Program-made: the position numbers and the translations under genes
Notes under the pieces: model-generated
What the model was told of the DNA's origin: nothing
Databases searched by the model: none
What the model saw: the letters and a program-made list of their open reading frames with translations, nothing else
NCBI RefSeq assembly: GCF_907165205.1
Contig: NC_058192.1
Location: 8,246,001 to 8,310,000 of the forward strand
Reading direction: 5' to 3'
From: Coccinella septempunctata
Lineage: Eukaryota > Arthropoda > Insecta > Coleoptera > Coccinellidae
DNA: 64,000 bases
Shown here: in pieces, positions 37,553-49,300 of the stretch
Position numbering within the stretch: the first letter of the stretch is position 1
How the letters are laid out: every line of letters starts with the position of its first letter

Positions 37553-40139
37553 GACCTGAAACGGAGGAAAGTCGTTGAGGTAATTGGTTCTGTTGAACAA
37601 ATACATCACATGTTCCAAGAAGTGGGTGGGGTTGTTTGGCATAGATTGAATATATTGAAAACTGTTCCCGAGTTTGGTCTCGTCAAATGTAACATCATCA
37701 ATCACTTTCAACGAAATTTAGGTTGTGTTTTGAACGAATCGCATATCTGGAAAATGAAAAGTAGCTCAATCTTATACCCCAGAAACAAATGGTCAACAGT
37801 TTGCAAGATCCTTCAAGACGTTAGTTTTCAAAATGATCTGATCAATATTCATGGAGACTTTGGAAAAAATATATTATGATACAAGTGTAGTTTTGGAGCA
37901 CGCACAAGCGGTTTGCAACGTTGCATGTGCCATATATTTGAATACATCTAATCAGGTATGTGATGGCTCTTTTATATCACTTGTCTTGTTGACATGGATA
38001 TAGCAATTGTCCTTTACAAGCTTATCTGACTGTTCATATGGGTGTAGAACTCTCGCTTTTAAGGGTTATGTATAAGCCAAGGAGACTACCTGACCATTCT
38101 GTATTACAGGTACTTATGTATAGAAGGGCGTAGGGTTCATTAGTATTCCGCTTGAATCTGAAAAAGCGTTGTTTTCCCATTACAAAAGAGCACTATTGTT
38201 CGTTGAAGCTTATCGTACCGTTGACCTCAACGGAAGTTGAAAGTGATGTAGCGCCTACAAGTGGCTCTCACAGAATTTGAGAATGGTTTTGGTGGGATTT
38301 AATGGGTTTGTGAATTTTTTTTTGTAGTCTGTCCGTCTATCCTTTCATTTATTCGTACTACAAGAAATATTTGTTTTTTTTTTCACGTATCTACTCAGTA
38401 TTTGTAACTTAAGTGAGATAAAAATTAGATCACCCAAGAATACTTTGAACACTTCGATGAATTTTTGTATAACAATGTCTGGTTTCACAAAGCTTCAGTT
38501 TTATCCATCCAGATTCCAGAAGATGATCAAGTTATCATCGACAAACGTTCATTCATGGAGATGCAGTTGGTATTTTACAGTTTTCCAAATAACAAAAGGT
38601 ATAACATTTAATTTCTCTCCCTCCATCAATGAATTGTTTTTTTCTCAGTTGAAACCAATGAAATTAGAAATATCATCAGTTTTCGACAAGCCCACGAGTG
38701 GTCATGACCCTGTAACCCCCCTATTGAGAGATTAACTTATAGGTATACTCATCATCTATGATTCAAAACTTTGTGTTCAGTGAACGTACCTAAATTTACA
38801 TTTCATTTCATCAATATGTGGCAAAAGGGAGCTCATCCAAATTAATGGATTGTGAATTTATACGTATGCAATTAATTAATTCTGAAAAAAATCACTAAAA
38901 CTAATGTTAATTTAATCTTCGTCCTTTAATTCTATGGTGATTGCAGCAATTTCCTAACTCATCTTTCGAAAATAGGTCTCGACATCGAGAATGATTTCAA
39001 TGATTAAAGTTGGACAGCGCTTGTACCAAGTTTCTTTATTAGCCTTCAAATTGTTGATAATTTTCTCATTATTCATGCCGTGAATGATTGTAGCTCTGAG
39101 AGAGAAATTGACAATTGGGTTAATTATTGGACAGAGGTTCTTTCTGATTCATTCATCTCCTGGAATGTGAAAATGCAAGAATACAAGGATCTGGAATCAG
39201 AATCTTCCTGCGAGGTTTAAAATCTTTGGTCTTGGAGAACAGTTATAAGCCACCCTGAAATTTTGTCATTCAGTATGTGCTAACCATGTTGCTAATTACT
39301 GGTAGATCTTGAATTCTGAGAATTTATTCGACTCTTATTCACTGCAGGTTCGCTATCATCCATGACAGATTTTTGAATAAGTTGAAAATCTTTATTTTTC
39401 TCATTTACTATTCCCATTGATGTGACATATGGCAGAAAATGCAAAGTTTTTGTGCTTTTCTTTGAAGATGCTTCACTATGTTTCATTAAAGCTTCAGAAG
39501 AATGTAGAACATCTATTCAATTTATAAAATATGAATATCCTATAAAGTTTATATCATATGTTTGTGTGGCAACCTGAACCAAGCGAAACAATACTTCGCT
39601 TTCATCGGTTTTTTCAAAATTTTTTCCACCATCCAGCGTCTACTTCACAGGTCCAAGAAAAACGGCCACCAACAATGTTTTTTATGGTAATAAGCCGAAG
39701 GAGCTCCATTTCAATGTTGCATGTACAATTCTTCTATTGTGCCCGAGAACAATCGGTCAAAAACCGAAAGTAAATCGAGAAATAAATACTTTCCAATCGA
39801 CTCATTGTAACAATGGGATTTCAATTTTAATAAAACTGAATCGAATTATCGGAAAGTATCTATTTAGCAGTGGGAAAACCGCATCAGTATCGTCTAGAGA
39901 ACTTTTTCATGCGCTGATTAATCCGAGTCATCTCACGTTGGCCATTTCAAGTTACAGTTATTGTACTAATTTCACGCTTATGCTTTTCCTTTCGTGAGAG
40001 CATTCTGGACCTGTATGGAAGATCGATGTGTTCAACGCAAAACATCAGTTCTTTGGAAAGCGCATAATTCAGGGAGAAGTTTTTCAAAAAACTTTCTTCT
40101 TGTGGAACGAATTCAACTCTATACAAGGATATATTGAAA
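37553..40139. other. 5' flank/intron of LRR gene; no complete gene
   Basis: This is probably the first intron and upstream DNA of the LRR gene. No plus-strand gene was recognised. Coding-like pieces on the minus strand at 38,912-39,486 are listed separately. Poly-T and AT-rich runs dominate. Confidence 0.4.
38912..39486 (-). pseudogene. Unassigned decayed coding-like stretch
   Basis: The minus strand reads 64 codons at 39,486-39,292 (Lys/Ser-rich). Then, in another frame from about 39,122 to 38,912, it reads about 70 codons containing KANKETWYKRCPT and VETYFRKMS, interrupted by one stop. The composition resembles protein but no family was recognised and no clean splice sites join the parts. 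It could be an old transposon or retrocopy, or chance. Confidence 0.2.
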
Positions 40140-41363
40140 AATTCTCAGCCTACTATAGAACCAAACAAAAGTTCAATGTCAAAATATTTTATTACTCAAC
40201 ATATTCTCCTCTTAATTGGATACATTTATTACAGCGAACCTGCAACGTCTCTAGACCTTCAAAAAAAATGTTTCTTCTTGCCCTGCAAACCAGACCTCCA
40301 CAGCTTTTATAACCTCCTCGTTGGAAAAAAAATTTACGACCTTTTAAACTTTTTTTCAGTTGAGGAAAGATATGATAGTTGGATGGAGCCAAATCTGGTA
40401 ATAAGGGGGTGTTCTAGTAATTCAAACCCTAAATCATGAATTTTTTGCATGGTAACATGAGATTTGTGTGAAGGGGCGTTGTCCTGCAGAAACAAAACAC
40501 CTTTGGATAGCTTTCCGCTTCTTTTCTCTTTGATTTTTTTCGGTAGAGTGGTCAGTAATGTCGAATAGTAATCCCCTGTTATTGTTCTACCCTTATCCAA
40601 AAAATCAATCATGATTACTCCATGGCAATCCCAAAAAACTGAAGCAAGAACTTTTCCAGCAGATTTTTGGACACGAATCTTCTTAGGTCTTGGAGAACCA
40701 GAGCGTTGCCATTCCATCGATTGATGCTTTGTTTCTGGATCGTAGAAATGTACCCAAGTCTCATCCATAGTAACAATTCGGTTCTAGAAATGTACATCGT
40801 TTTAAAATCGAGCACAGATCGAACGTGATGCTTCTACCCTTGCACGCTTTTGGTCAACATTCAAACATTTGGGGATCCATTTTGCAGCAATTTTTCTCAT
40901 GTCCAAATTGACGTGAACTATACGATGAACGCGTTCGTATGAAATATTCAGTGCTTCAGATATCCGTTTTAGCCCAATTAGACGATCTGATGAAATCATG
41001 TCATGAACTGCATCGATATTTTCGGGGACTGACACAGAAACTGGCCTTTCCGATCGGTCATCATCTTCCTTCTTTACCTCTTTTGCAGCTTGCAGTCCAA
41101 TTTTTCACGGTCGCATACGAAGGACATTGATCACCAAGGGTATTAAGCAAATCTTCGTAAATCTGCTTACCTCTTAACCCTTCTAAATACAGGTACTTGA
41201 TGATGGCTCGATACTCCAATTTTTCGATTTTCACAATTTCGGTGGACATTTTCTTTCTTTCAATTCATTGAGTAACTCTGGTTTACTTTTTTGACCTCAA
41301 ACTTCACACTGACACTTCTAATGAGTTATTGTTCGTTTCTATGGTAACGCAATATTTTTTTTG
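40140..41363 (-). mobile_element. Mariner transposon, near full-length but broken transposase (copy 2)
   Basis: The transposase frame runs from 41,249 to 40,192 (about 350 codons). It keeps both N-terminal HTH regions and all three catalytic aspartates: MDETWVHFYDP, FWDCHGV and FLQDNAPSHKSH, the spacing of the DD34D mariner group. It is disabled by frameshifts near 41,050 and 40,390, a compensating pair at 40,260-40,330 in T and A runs, and two stops near 40,785-40,803. The C-terminus CIQLRGEYVE is present. The 5' leader matches copy 1 closely but stops at about 41,363 before the terminal repeat; the 3' terminal repeat was not found either. Confidence 0.9.
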
Positions 41364-42845
41364 CATGTAACTGTTCTAGGCTGACTAGACATCAATACAA
41401 ATCGTAGATTTTTGCTCGAAAATGGCCATGGCTGTAATCCTGGCAGTGATGATGAAATCATTGCGTCCTTATTTCATCTCCCAGCAAAACAAAAACCAGC
41501 AGATTTCGATAACCATCTCTTTCTCACACGTAGTCCAGCGATCAACTCGCTAAGTGACAAATAATTCGAAACGGCATTACAAAAATCCTCTTAATAGCCG
41601 AAAAGACAAAGTCGACAACTTCGTAATTCACTTCGACATCTCGCCAAGTTCCCATCATTAATTATAATGAAATTTCCGAACAAAAGTTTTCACCTGGACA
41701 TTTTCTTCATTGTTCTTCATTGTGGAAAGCGTATTTCCCTGGGAACGTGGCCGGTGCAATTCTGAATTGAAGATGTGAACTATTCTTCTTTGCCTCATAG
41801 GGCGTGGAAGAATTATTGAGCAAGATCAAATTGCTTCTTAGTTATGGTTTACGTAATAATAATCGAGGATACATTTTAAACTAGTTCCTGCTTGCGATCT
41901 GTTATTAAATCGGTCTCAAGAAGTTGATGACTCCTTTGTAGGTACTTTATAATTATTTCATTCTGGTACCTGACGCTTCAATTCTGACCAGTTTGTTGCT
42001 TGGTGCAATACCAAGCGTCTAAATGTTAGCTTGAACACTTAGAAACAAAGCTTGCTGCTTGACAACGCACCCTGATAAATTTATCAGTCTTCTACAAATA
42101 AAACATTTACCGTTTACCGAAATTGAACACAGGAAATTTGTAGATGCAGCGAATTTTTTCAGTGCTGAAAGAACGGCCAAAATAAATCAGAACCTGCCTT
42201 AGAGGTTTCTAGAATAGCCGCATGGCATTTTTCCCGAGGATAAACCAGGCATGCAGGCAGCCATTACCAGTTTGTCACGGACGTATTTCGAAATTCACAG
42301 GAAGTCGTGAACATGTAGAGCACGTAATGTCGAGTTCGAGGTTGCTTTTACAGTCTTTGAAAGCTGATGTCGAATCGACGTTTTACGCGGATTGGAAGAA
42401 TCTTGCATTATCCGATTCGATTCAGCCGGGAGCCGTTAAAACAAGAAATGTTCTATAATCTGGAGGAGACGGATGAGAAGGTCATTCGATATCCTTATAG
42501 GAGTACAGTAGTAACTCGAAAAACACCAGAGCTTCACTCCTAACAGGCAGGATGTTCGAAGATGCTGGAAGGTCTTCATAGGAGCAGTGAGCTAAACTAC
42601 TGAAGAAATTTCTGTAGTATAAATCACACCATTACAAGTTAATGAATCTTTCTATGAATATCATAGTATCATCTGCGAAAATTTCAACCCCTATCCTACC
42701 ATTTTCAAAGACCACAATGAAAAGAAGTTGCCCCAGAGCTGTTCCTTGTGTAATTCCATATAAGAATCTGAAATATGCCACGCAGTTACGATCTAAATAT
42801 TCTAAACTATCTTCGATTTTCTCAGTGGAAGAGTTTTGGATTTTG
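41364..42845. other. No gene seen
   Basis: Single-copy-looking AT-rich DNA. ORFs at 42,222-42,458 and 42,642-42,875 have no recognisable motif or splice context. Confidence 0.4.
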
Positions 42846-43104
42846 GTGGGTCTTCGTCACGTACGAATATTTTAAAAGTAGATTCTTGAGGTCAAAAGAT
42901 ACACTTTTTTTACCATTTTCCGAATCGGTTTGTTCAAAAGATACAGACTGTTGAAAAACCATAGAAAAATGTTATTTTTACTTCTCGCAAACGGTTTTAT
43001 CGAATGAAATGAATTTCGGAATATAGTTTTTCATTTCTTTCGAACTCAAGATATCACATACGTCTTCAGTTTTCTTCCAGTTTTCTCATTATGACCATTA
43101 CGTA

Positions 43105-44030
43105 TACTCCATTCACATTTATTTCAGCAGTCGGTTGGCCATTAAATAATTTTCTTAAGTTTTTGTAACTAGAACGGAGTAAGGTTGGCACTCATGAAAT
43201 GTCGTTAATGTCATAACGCCGTTGCCACAACTGATTTCCAATTTTATTACGAAAATGCCGAAAGTGATTGAAAAAAGAGACAGGGTTTCAGGTGTGCTAT
43301 TTAGAATTCAGGTCCGCTCATTCAAATAATTATATCCTGATTTTCTAAAATCCACAATACGTCAGACGGTAGCGAACATGTTCAATGTAAGTATTTATAT
43401 AATGTTTCATCTGAATCTAAACGACTTATATTTCAGCTGAATATTTCCACAATCAGAAAGATTGTGAAAAAGGGGGTGACAAAGAATTTCCTTCTATTGG
43501 GAGACCCCAAAAAGTGGTGTCATTTGAGAATTTTATGTTTGAGTGAATTAATGCGAAAAGTTTACTACAGGATTTTAGATGAATGCCATCGTAGATTAAG
43601 TTCCCGAAAATAGATTTTTCTATTTTTCATTTGACTTGTCCTATACATTGTAAATGTCTTAAGGTACCAATAAATACCCATATTCAAATTTCAGCCAAAG
43701 AAGATAACGAACATTAACTCTCCTCAAGCTTGTGCATATTATGATATTATACTGATCTCTTGTATTTTCCATGCAAATAACTGGATTTGATATGCCTTCA
43801 ATCAGTTTGTTTAAACTAATTATGTACGTCCCATATTTTCCGAAGAGATTCCACATTGTGATAAAATACGTAATAACAGATACTTTCACGTAGAACGGGT
43901 AACATAGCGTTGATTGAAAACCCAAAAATGTTTTGACAAGCTTCATGACCCCACATTTTCGTCCTATACAGAGTGAAATGTGTCAAATTTCCATGGCCAA
44001 CCGAGTGCTATAATAAAAGTGAATGGAGTA
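43105..44030 (+). mobile_element. TIR element family A, copy A3, nested in B4
   Basis: Perfect ends TACTCCATTCAC and GTGAATGGAGTA, with GTTGGCCAT / ATGGCCAAC inside. A reading frame begins at ATG 43,255 (MPKVIEKRDRV). It continues with one stop to IRQTVANMFN, and after a 50-bp GT-AG intron (43,387-43,436) resumes as NISTIRKIVKKG, a helix-turn-helix of the kind in Tc1/IS630-type transposases. The frame then breaks and no catalytic triad was found. Flanking B sequence is continuous in B2 and B3, supporting insertion. Confidence 0.82.
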
Positions 44031-44147
44031 TGCTATAAAAATACCAAATTTTCAAAGAACCCAACTCTTGGAACTAAATTGAGCTCTATCCAATGAATAT
44101 TTGAACGTTTTGTAAGATTTAAGTATTCTTCATATTTTCTCGTATTA

Positions 44148-44482
44148 AGCCCATTTGCAACAGCCGAGAATTCTCTGGAGAATTCTCTACAAAATTCTCG
44201 CAAGAAAACGGCAGAGATTATTTTGTACGCAACTGGACAGAGAATTCTACCGAAAGTGCGTATGTAACGGTACATTGGGCTTGTTCGTAGAGTGGTTTGC
44301 AACGGTTGTGAACTGTACAGAGCAAGCGCAAATAGATTTTCGCTACCCTAAAATGAAATTGCGCTTGCTCTGTACAGTTCACAACCGTTGCAAACCACTC
44401 TGCGAACAAACCTATAATTCACGGCGCATGAAATCTCGAGTAAATTTTCTAGACAATAATTCTCGGCTGTTGCAAACGGGCT
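44148..44482. mobile_element. MITE H, nested in B4, with internal hairpin
   Basis: It lies between TA dinucleotides. Outer inverted repeats begin AGCCCATTTGCAACAGCCGA and pair with the right end over about 25 bp. Inside, arms 44,281-44,332 and 44,359-44,410 are inverted copies with about one mismatch around a 26-bp loop. The uninterrupted site exists in B1 near 50,205-50,215. It is non-coding; the two opposite ORFs here are products of the palindrome. Confidence 0.88.
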
Positions 44483-44916
44483 TAATACGCCGTTTTCGAG
44501 TAATTTGATGTTCAAAAAAAAAAATATCTGTGAAATTTGAGAAATTGGGTACTTTGGATGAATGCCAATGATGTGTTGTGTTAAAATATTTGTACGAGTC
44601 AAAGACTCAAGCTTTACCAGTTTAAGGAATACTCATCGAGTGTAGGCAATATTTTTTATGAACATTATATAAATTTTCATATTGCATTACCGAATCCACT
44701 TCACAGTCCTGAAATTTTGAAGAAATCCTTCAACAATTTCTTCACTAGAAACATCTTAACGAAACCGATTAACAAGATTAACGTGAATTTACATTCAATT
44801 AGGAAGAGTACCGGATAATGCTCGCGAGCACGAACAAGCCAAATTAGCGTCAGTAATTCGTACTCACGAGAGGCCCGATAACCAGTATAATAATAAAATC
44901 GTCGTCGAATCCTTAC

Positions 44917-45120
44917 CTCTGATTTCACTAGCACTAATTCGTCCTACTTTGTCGTGATCTGGGCTATGACAGGTCCATTCCTATGACGCAAGGAACTGCA
45001 TCCAGTATAACACCGTCTGCGAGGATGCTGACGAACGGTTCATCTGCCGTCGAAGACGACGGTGAAGGTCTCTGGGCCAGGTTAACTTATCGGTATCCGT
45101 TGCTCGGAGCACTAGGTGAG
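44917..45120 (-). other. Exon-like GC-richer island, possible 5' non-coding exon of LRR gene
   Basis: On the minus strand the island ends in a strong donor (AATCAGAG|GTAAGG, cut after 44,917), as expected for an upstream non-coding exon of the LRR gene, whose first coding exon has an acceptor just before its ATG 7.4 kb downstream. On the plus strand an ATG at 44,983 opens about 44 codons ending at a good donor (GCACTAG|GTGAGA). Only one reading may be real, and I cannot decide which. Confidence 0.35.
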
Positions 45121-45889
45121 ATTAATCCGTTATTGTTGCTGGAATGCTGGAATCAGAGAAAAACGTCGTCAAAATATGGGTGCTGCGGAGTAGAGGATGT
45201 TGGAAATGCCGTAGGTTTTAGTTGGCGCATCGATAAATCTTCTGCTTGAGGTTTAATCGAGATGCTGAAATGTCAAAGTCGCGGAAAAAGTTTCGTTATT
45301 AGTATTCATGCAAGAGCGATCCCATACTTCGCTCATAAAAATTGCGCTACACACCTTGATTGATTCTATCTGAATGCATCTCTTATCGAAATATCATATG
45401 GTGAGGTATATGCATTATAACTCCTCATAAATTTATACTAGATTGCATTGTTAAGATGTGAGTAGGAAATTCCTTAATAATACGCTGGTTCCATAAGATG
45501 TACAAAAAATACAAGAATCCAGATCAATCCCCTTTGTAATACAGAACCCTTCATGTGATATCCGATCATACTTCGTTGTGGTATAAAATTTTATCGTATT
45601 GCTTCATCGAAATATTGTTCTCTTCACACCAGACTACAACTTTGGCTTCCAATATCTTGAAAAAATTCGGTATTTTGGTGTGAGCTTCGAGGTTGGTAGG
45701 AAAATTGAAAAAACACAAGAAATGTTGAAACAGGAGCTAGAAAGATCGAGCTACGGACCATAATCTGAATTTGGTATAGCAGAAGATGGTAGGAAACGAT
45801 CACACTTCCAGAATCTGATGTCTACAACTGCAGAGTGGCAGGAATCATTCAGTGTGTCTGCGAATCTACAGAAGATAGCCTAGGTGGTT
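45121..45889. other. No gene seen
   Basis: AT-rich spacer between the exon-like island and a LINE remnant, with no recognisable ORF or repeat. Confidence 0.4.
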
Positions 45890-46300
45890 CTGCTCTAATA
45901 GAAAGGGTAGAGTTCGCTATGAGTGCATCGGAAACCACTCGATATTCCGCTTATGGAAAAAATATCTGGGCATAATCCTGGCTAAAGAGCTTAAGTGTAA
46001 CTCCCATGTGGATAAAACCATCCACAAAGCCAGACAATCCTCTGGGCCTGTCAAAGAATTCGTGGAAAAAACCTTGTCTCGGTGGTTTGGCAGATAGTCA
46101 CTCACTGTAGCATTGCCTAGTAGTCCTGCATAAAGCCCCAACTAACCCAAAACAAACTTGCTAGACTCCAAAGAACAGAATGCCTCTAGATTTTGTAGGC
46201 ATTACGATCTAACCCAACTGCATTTATGGAGATGCTATTAGATCTACCCCCTTCACATTTTTTTGTGAGGGGAGGAGAAACTAACAACTCACAGGCTCTG
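45890..46300 (+). mobile_element. Degenerate LINE reverse-transcriptase remnant
   Basis: The plus strand, near 45,955, reads KYLGIILAKELK...NSHVDKTIHKA, the segment after the palm in R1/Jockey-like RT proteins. After frame changes it reads KLARLQRTECL and NPTAFMEMLLDLPP, typical of the region near the RNase H or C-terminal domain. Stops and frameshifts are frequent. The minus-strand 74-codon ORF over the same bases is a shadow. Confidence 0.7.
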
Positions 46301-49300
46301 CAACCTAACCTTGAATGATGCTGACAAATCTTGATATTATTTCCAAGGAACTGCAACGAACAGAGAAATAAACTCGAAATTATGTTGTCCAGATTGTTGC
46401 TGTGAAAGAAATGCCATGCAAGACCAGAACTTATTCTCAGTAGGTTTTCTAGAAAACTCCTCGATTAAGATAGCCAAAGTGAGAGCAGTCCAGGATCGAA
46501 TAAAGTAAGGTAGATTGACACTGATGTCGGAGTTTGTTTTTCATAATTCTATTATATTAGCTGGATAACAAAAACGAACAATACTGATACCATTAGTATG
46601 ATCTGCCTTAGATCGCACAAATAATGTATTGTATTCGCTAAATATATGGCTATTTTCGATGAGCATGAGACGTCAAGAAGGTTACACGGATGGTAAACAC
46701 AGTTTCCAACAATCACACTTGAAGTTTATTATCTCTCATTATGTCACATGAATGAACTGTATCATTAGGCCATCTTCCAATTCTCATCACGATTATATTT
46801 TCGAGTTTGCTCAGCAGATATAACAATTAAATCTTGGAAGGAAATTGGTGGCACGCTTGGAATTCCATCATTAATAACAATTATTTCATTTTCTTGGAGG
46901 AATTAGGTTGATATGGTGTCCATTCTTCATTCATAAGCTGCTGGATCTCATGATAGTGATTGAAATACGAGGATTCGATAATGATCAAAGTTTTAGAGCT
47001 CCTGAATTTGAGACATTTGTATACCGAGTATATTCTTTTGTTAAGGGGTGATTTCTTGTCAAAAAATGTGGTGGATCTTTCATATGAACTTTTTTGAGCA
47101 GCTCTTCTGACACAGCAACCTTATAATGACACGTGAAAGCAATTCTTAATGTTTTCCTTTTAGAAACTAGAAAACTGATTAAATTGAATTGTAATTCCCG
47201 AAAATTATTGCATAAACTGATATGACGCCCCCAATCTTAGACAAAAATGCTGCTGTGAAATCCCACTGAAAGTGTTTGTGCTAATATTCGAAGTTTGTCA
47301 TTTGGAACATACCTATATCATAACATGGAAGCTTACGCTTCCGAAGAAAGCTAGCTAAAATAATAGCGACTAATGTTCGTCATATGAGACAATGTGCTCT
47401 GGACTGTTAAATCACCTAATCTCATTTGAACCACCTCGAGTTCACATAAATTCGTTTGGGAGTACAAATGCGATTTTACTTCACTTTCTAGTGTTGCATT
47501 TTCTCCGATTCTTCGTTTTTCCCATGCCAAATTGTCGCTAAACGGTTCAATTAGTAGCGGATATTTATTCATCTCTCGTGAGAACTTCATTTGTCGATTC
47601 ACGTGACGTGGATGCAAAAATGTAGCAGAAAAATTTCTAGTTGTTAGACCAAAGAGATAAAAGTACACAATTCGAGTATGATTGAAACATTTTCTTGAAG
47701 GTTTATCAATATTAATTAATAATCATAAAAATATTCTTCTATGAAGGGAGAGACAAATCAGTGTGGTATTAAAAAAAGATCACAACGTGTGTGGACGGTG
47801 TGAACTATATAATAGATTCGTATATTCACGGTAAATCTCTGGTGTTAATGAGGTAAAAGTTAATACTGACTTGATGCAAATTCAGAAGTTTCCTGTTCTA
47901 CAATGAGAAGGTACTACGTTAATAAAATCATGATTTCTAACCAGAGCAATTTCACTTGCTTCATGCACTTGCAGTTGAGTGTGAAAACCATTCGAAATCC
48001 TCTGGAAACATATGCTTATAGTTTGACATGGGATCTCAATTAATGTGATGTCTCTTGAAGTTGTTGCGGAACTTCGAAAGACCTAACTTTGAACATCCAG
48101 CATAATTAGATATAACCATTTATCTTATTTTTCCTCCAGAGAATTGGACTACATTGTGCGTCATTCTTCAATGTAATCGAGGTGGTTTTTTTGGTTTAAG
48201 TTCATTGATAATCTTGGCCGAACAATAGTTTCGTTTTCCTGATGAATCTGAAAAACCTGTACGTTTTGTCGTTTCTCTATTCATATAATCAATCTGAAGT
48301 ACCAATCATCGAGTTCTTTTCTACGAGGTTATTACCTACTTCATTTCAAATGGGGACAACAACACCGGACCAAAATTATCTCATAAAGAAATATAAAATC
48401 GTGTTGTTTTCTATCGGCATCACATAATTATAACGTTTTGTCCTTTGTCATTGAACTACTTAACTTTCTTTCACGCCATTCTCAGGTATGTGCGAATTAC
48501 ACCTCAAGCTACATGTCATTTTTTTCGAATTACATCATCCTATATGTGTTACACCTGAGTCAAATCCTAACGTATTGAGAACCATACCACGCCCCAATGA
48601 GATATCTATGAGTTGGCCAAGATATCAATAAGTGTGTTAAGTTGTAAAAGAATTATATCATCTCTGTTTCGTAGACTTCGTGAGAAAAGTCTAATGCTTT
48701 GGATGGCAAAGAGATGGCGGTTGAAATTGATGTTGAGAAATTTCTGTCAAATCTATGCTTGTATCGATTGTTGTGGCAATATTCCTAAGGTGAACACCTT
48801 GCTCAATTCTAGATATATTGGTTTTCTGGACTGTTAATTATTGGAATGCTTTGGGTACTCGACAAGAATCGTCTAATAGATCTCTTGTTCCATCACGATG
48901 TATTGTGTTTCTCGCAATTAACTAGTTTACTTTCACTTTCATTTGATCTTTGTGGACGACATTGACATTGAAACCGTTTTGCGTTGGTTTTTATTGATGT
49001 TCCTGGTGGCCTTGCTGGAAGGAAAACCGATTGACATTGTTTACAACCTACATATGTTGAAGAAATGGCAAACTGAACGACATACAATGGAAAAATTCAA
49101 ACGAGTATGTATGACAGGCGAATTTTCTTTCGGTACCTAGTTTTTCCACCAAATAAACTTTTTTTTCATGGTTCTAGGTTTGCATAGATCGTTGAATTGA
49201 TGCAGGAACTCAAAAGGTTCAATCGAGCCTAAAATCCATTCCCTTCATAATTCAGAATCTTTGTTAGTGCACCATCACAGCAATTTGTGAAACGTACCAA

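Larger units (their letters stand above)
42846..44612 (-). mobile_element. TIR element family B, copy B4, carrying two inserted elements
   Basis: The left end reads GGGTCTTCGTCACGTACGAA, a worn version of the B end. The right end is TTTGTACGAGTCAAAGACTC. Its interior matches B1 in reverse order but is split at 43,105-44,030 by element A3 and at 44,148-44,482 by element H. Part of the B interior near the right end is deleted. No coding capacity was seen. Confidence 0.8.

Noticed and set aside
37553..37711. N-terminal extension of the LRR protein starting at ATG 37,711
   Set aside because: A splice acceptor (TTTCAG) lies three bases before ATG 37,552, where a signal peptide begins. The extra 53 codons are not signal-like and are intronic.
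44155..44508. 117-codon ORF and its opposite-strand partners in MITE H
   Set aside because: Products of a palindrome; no protein family, and the region is absent from other B copies.
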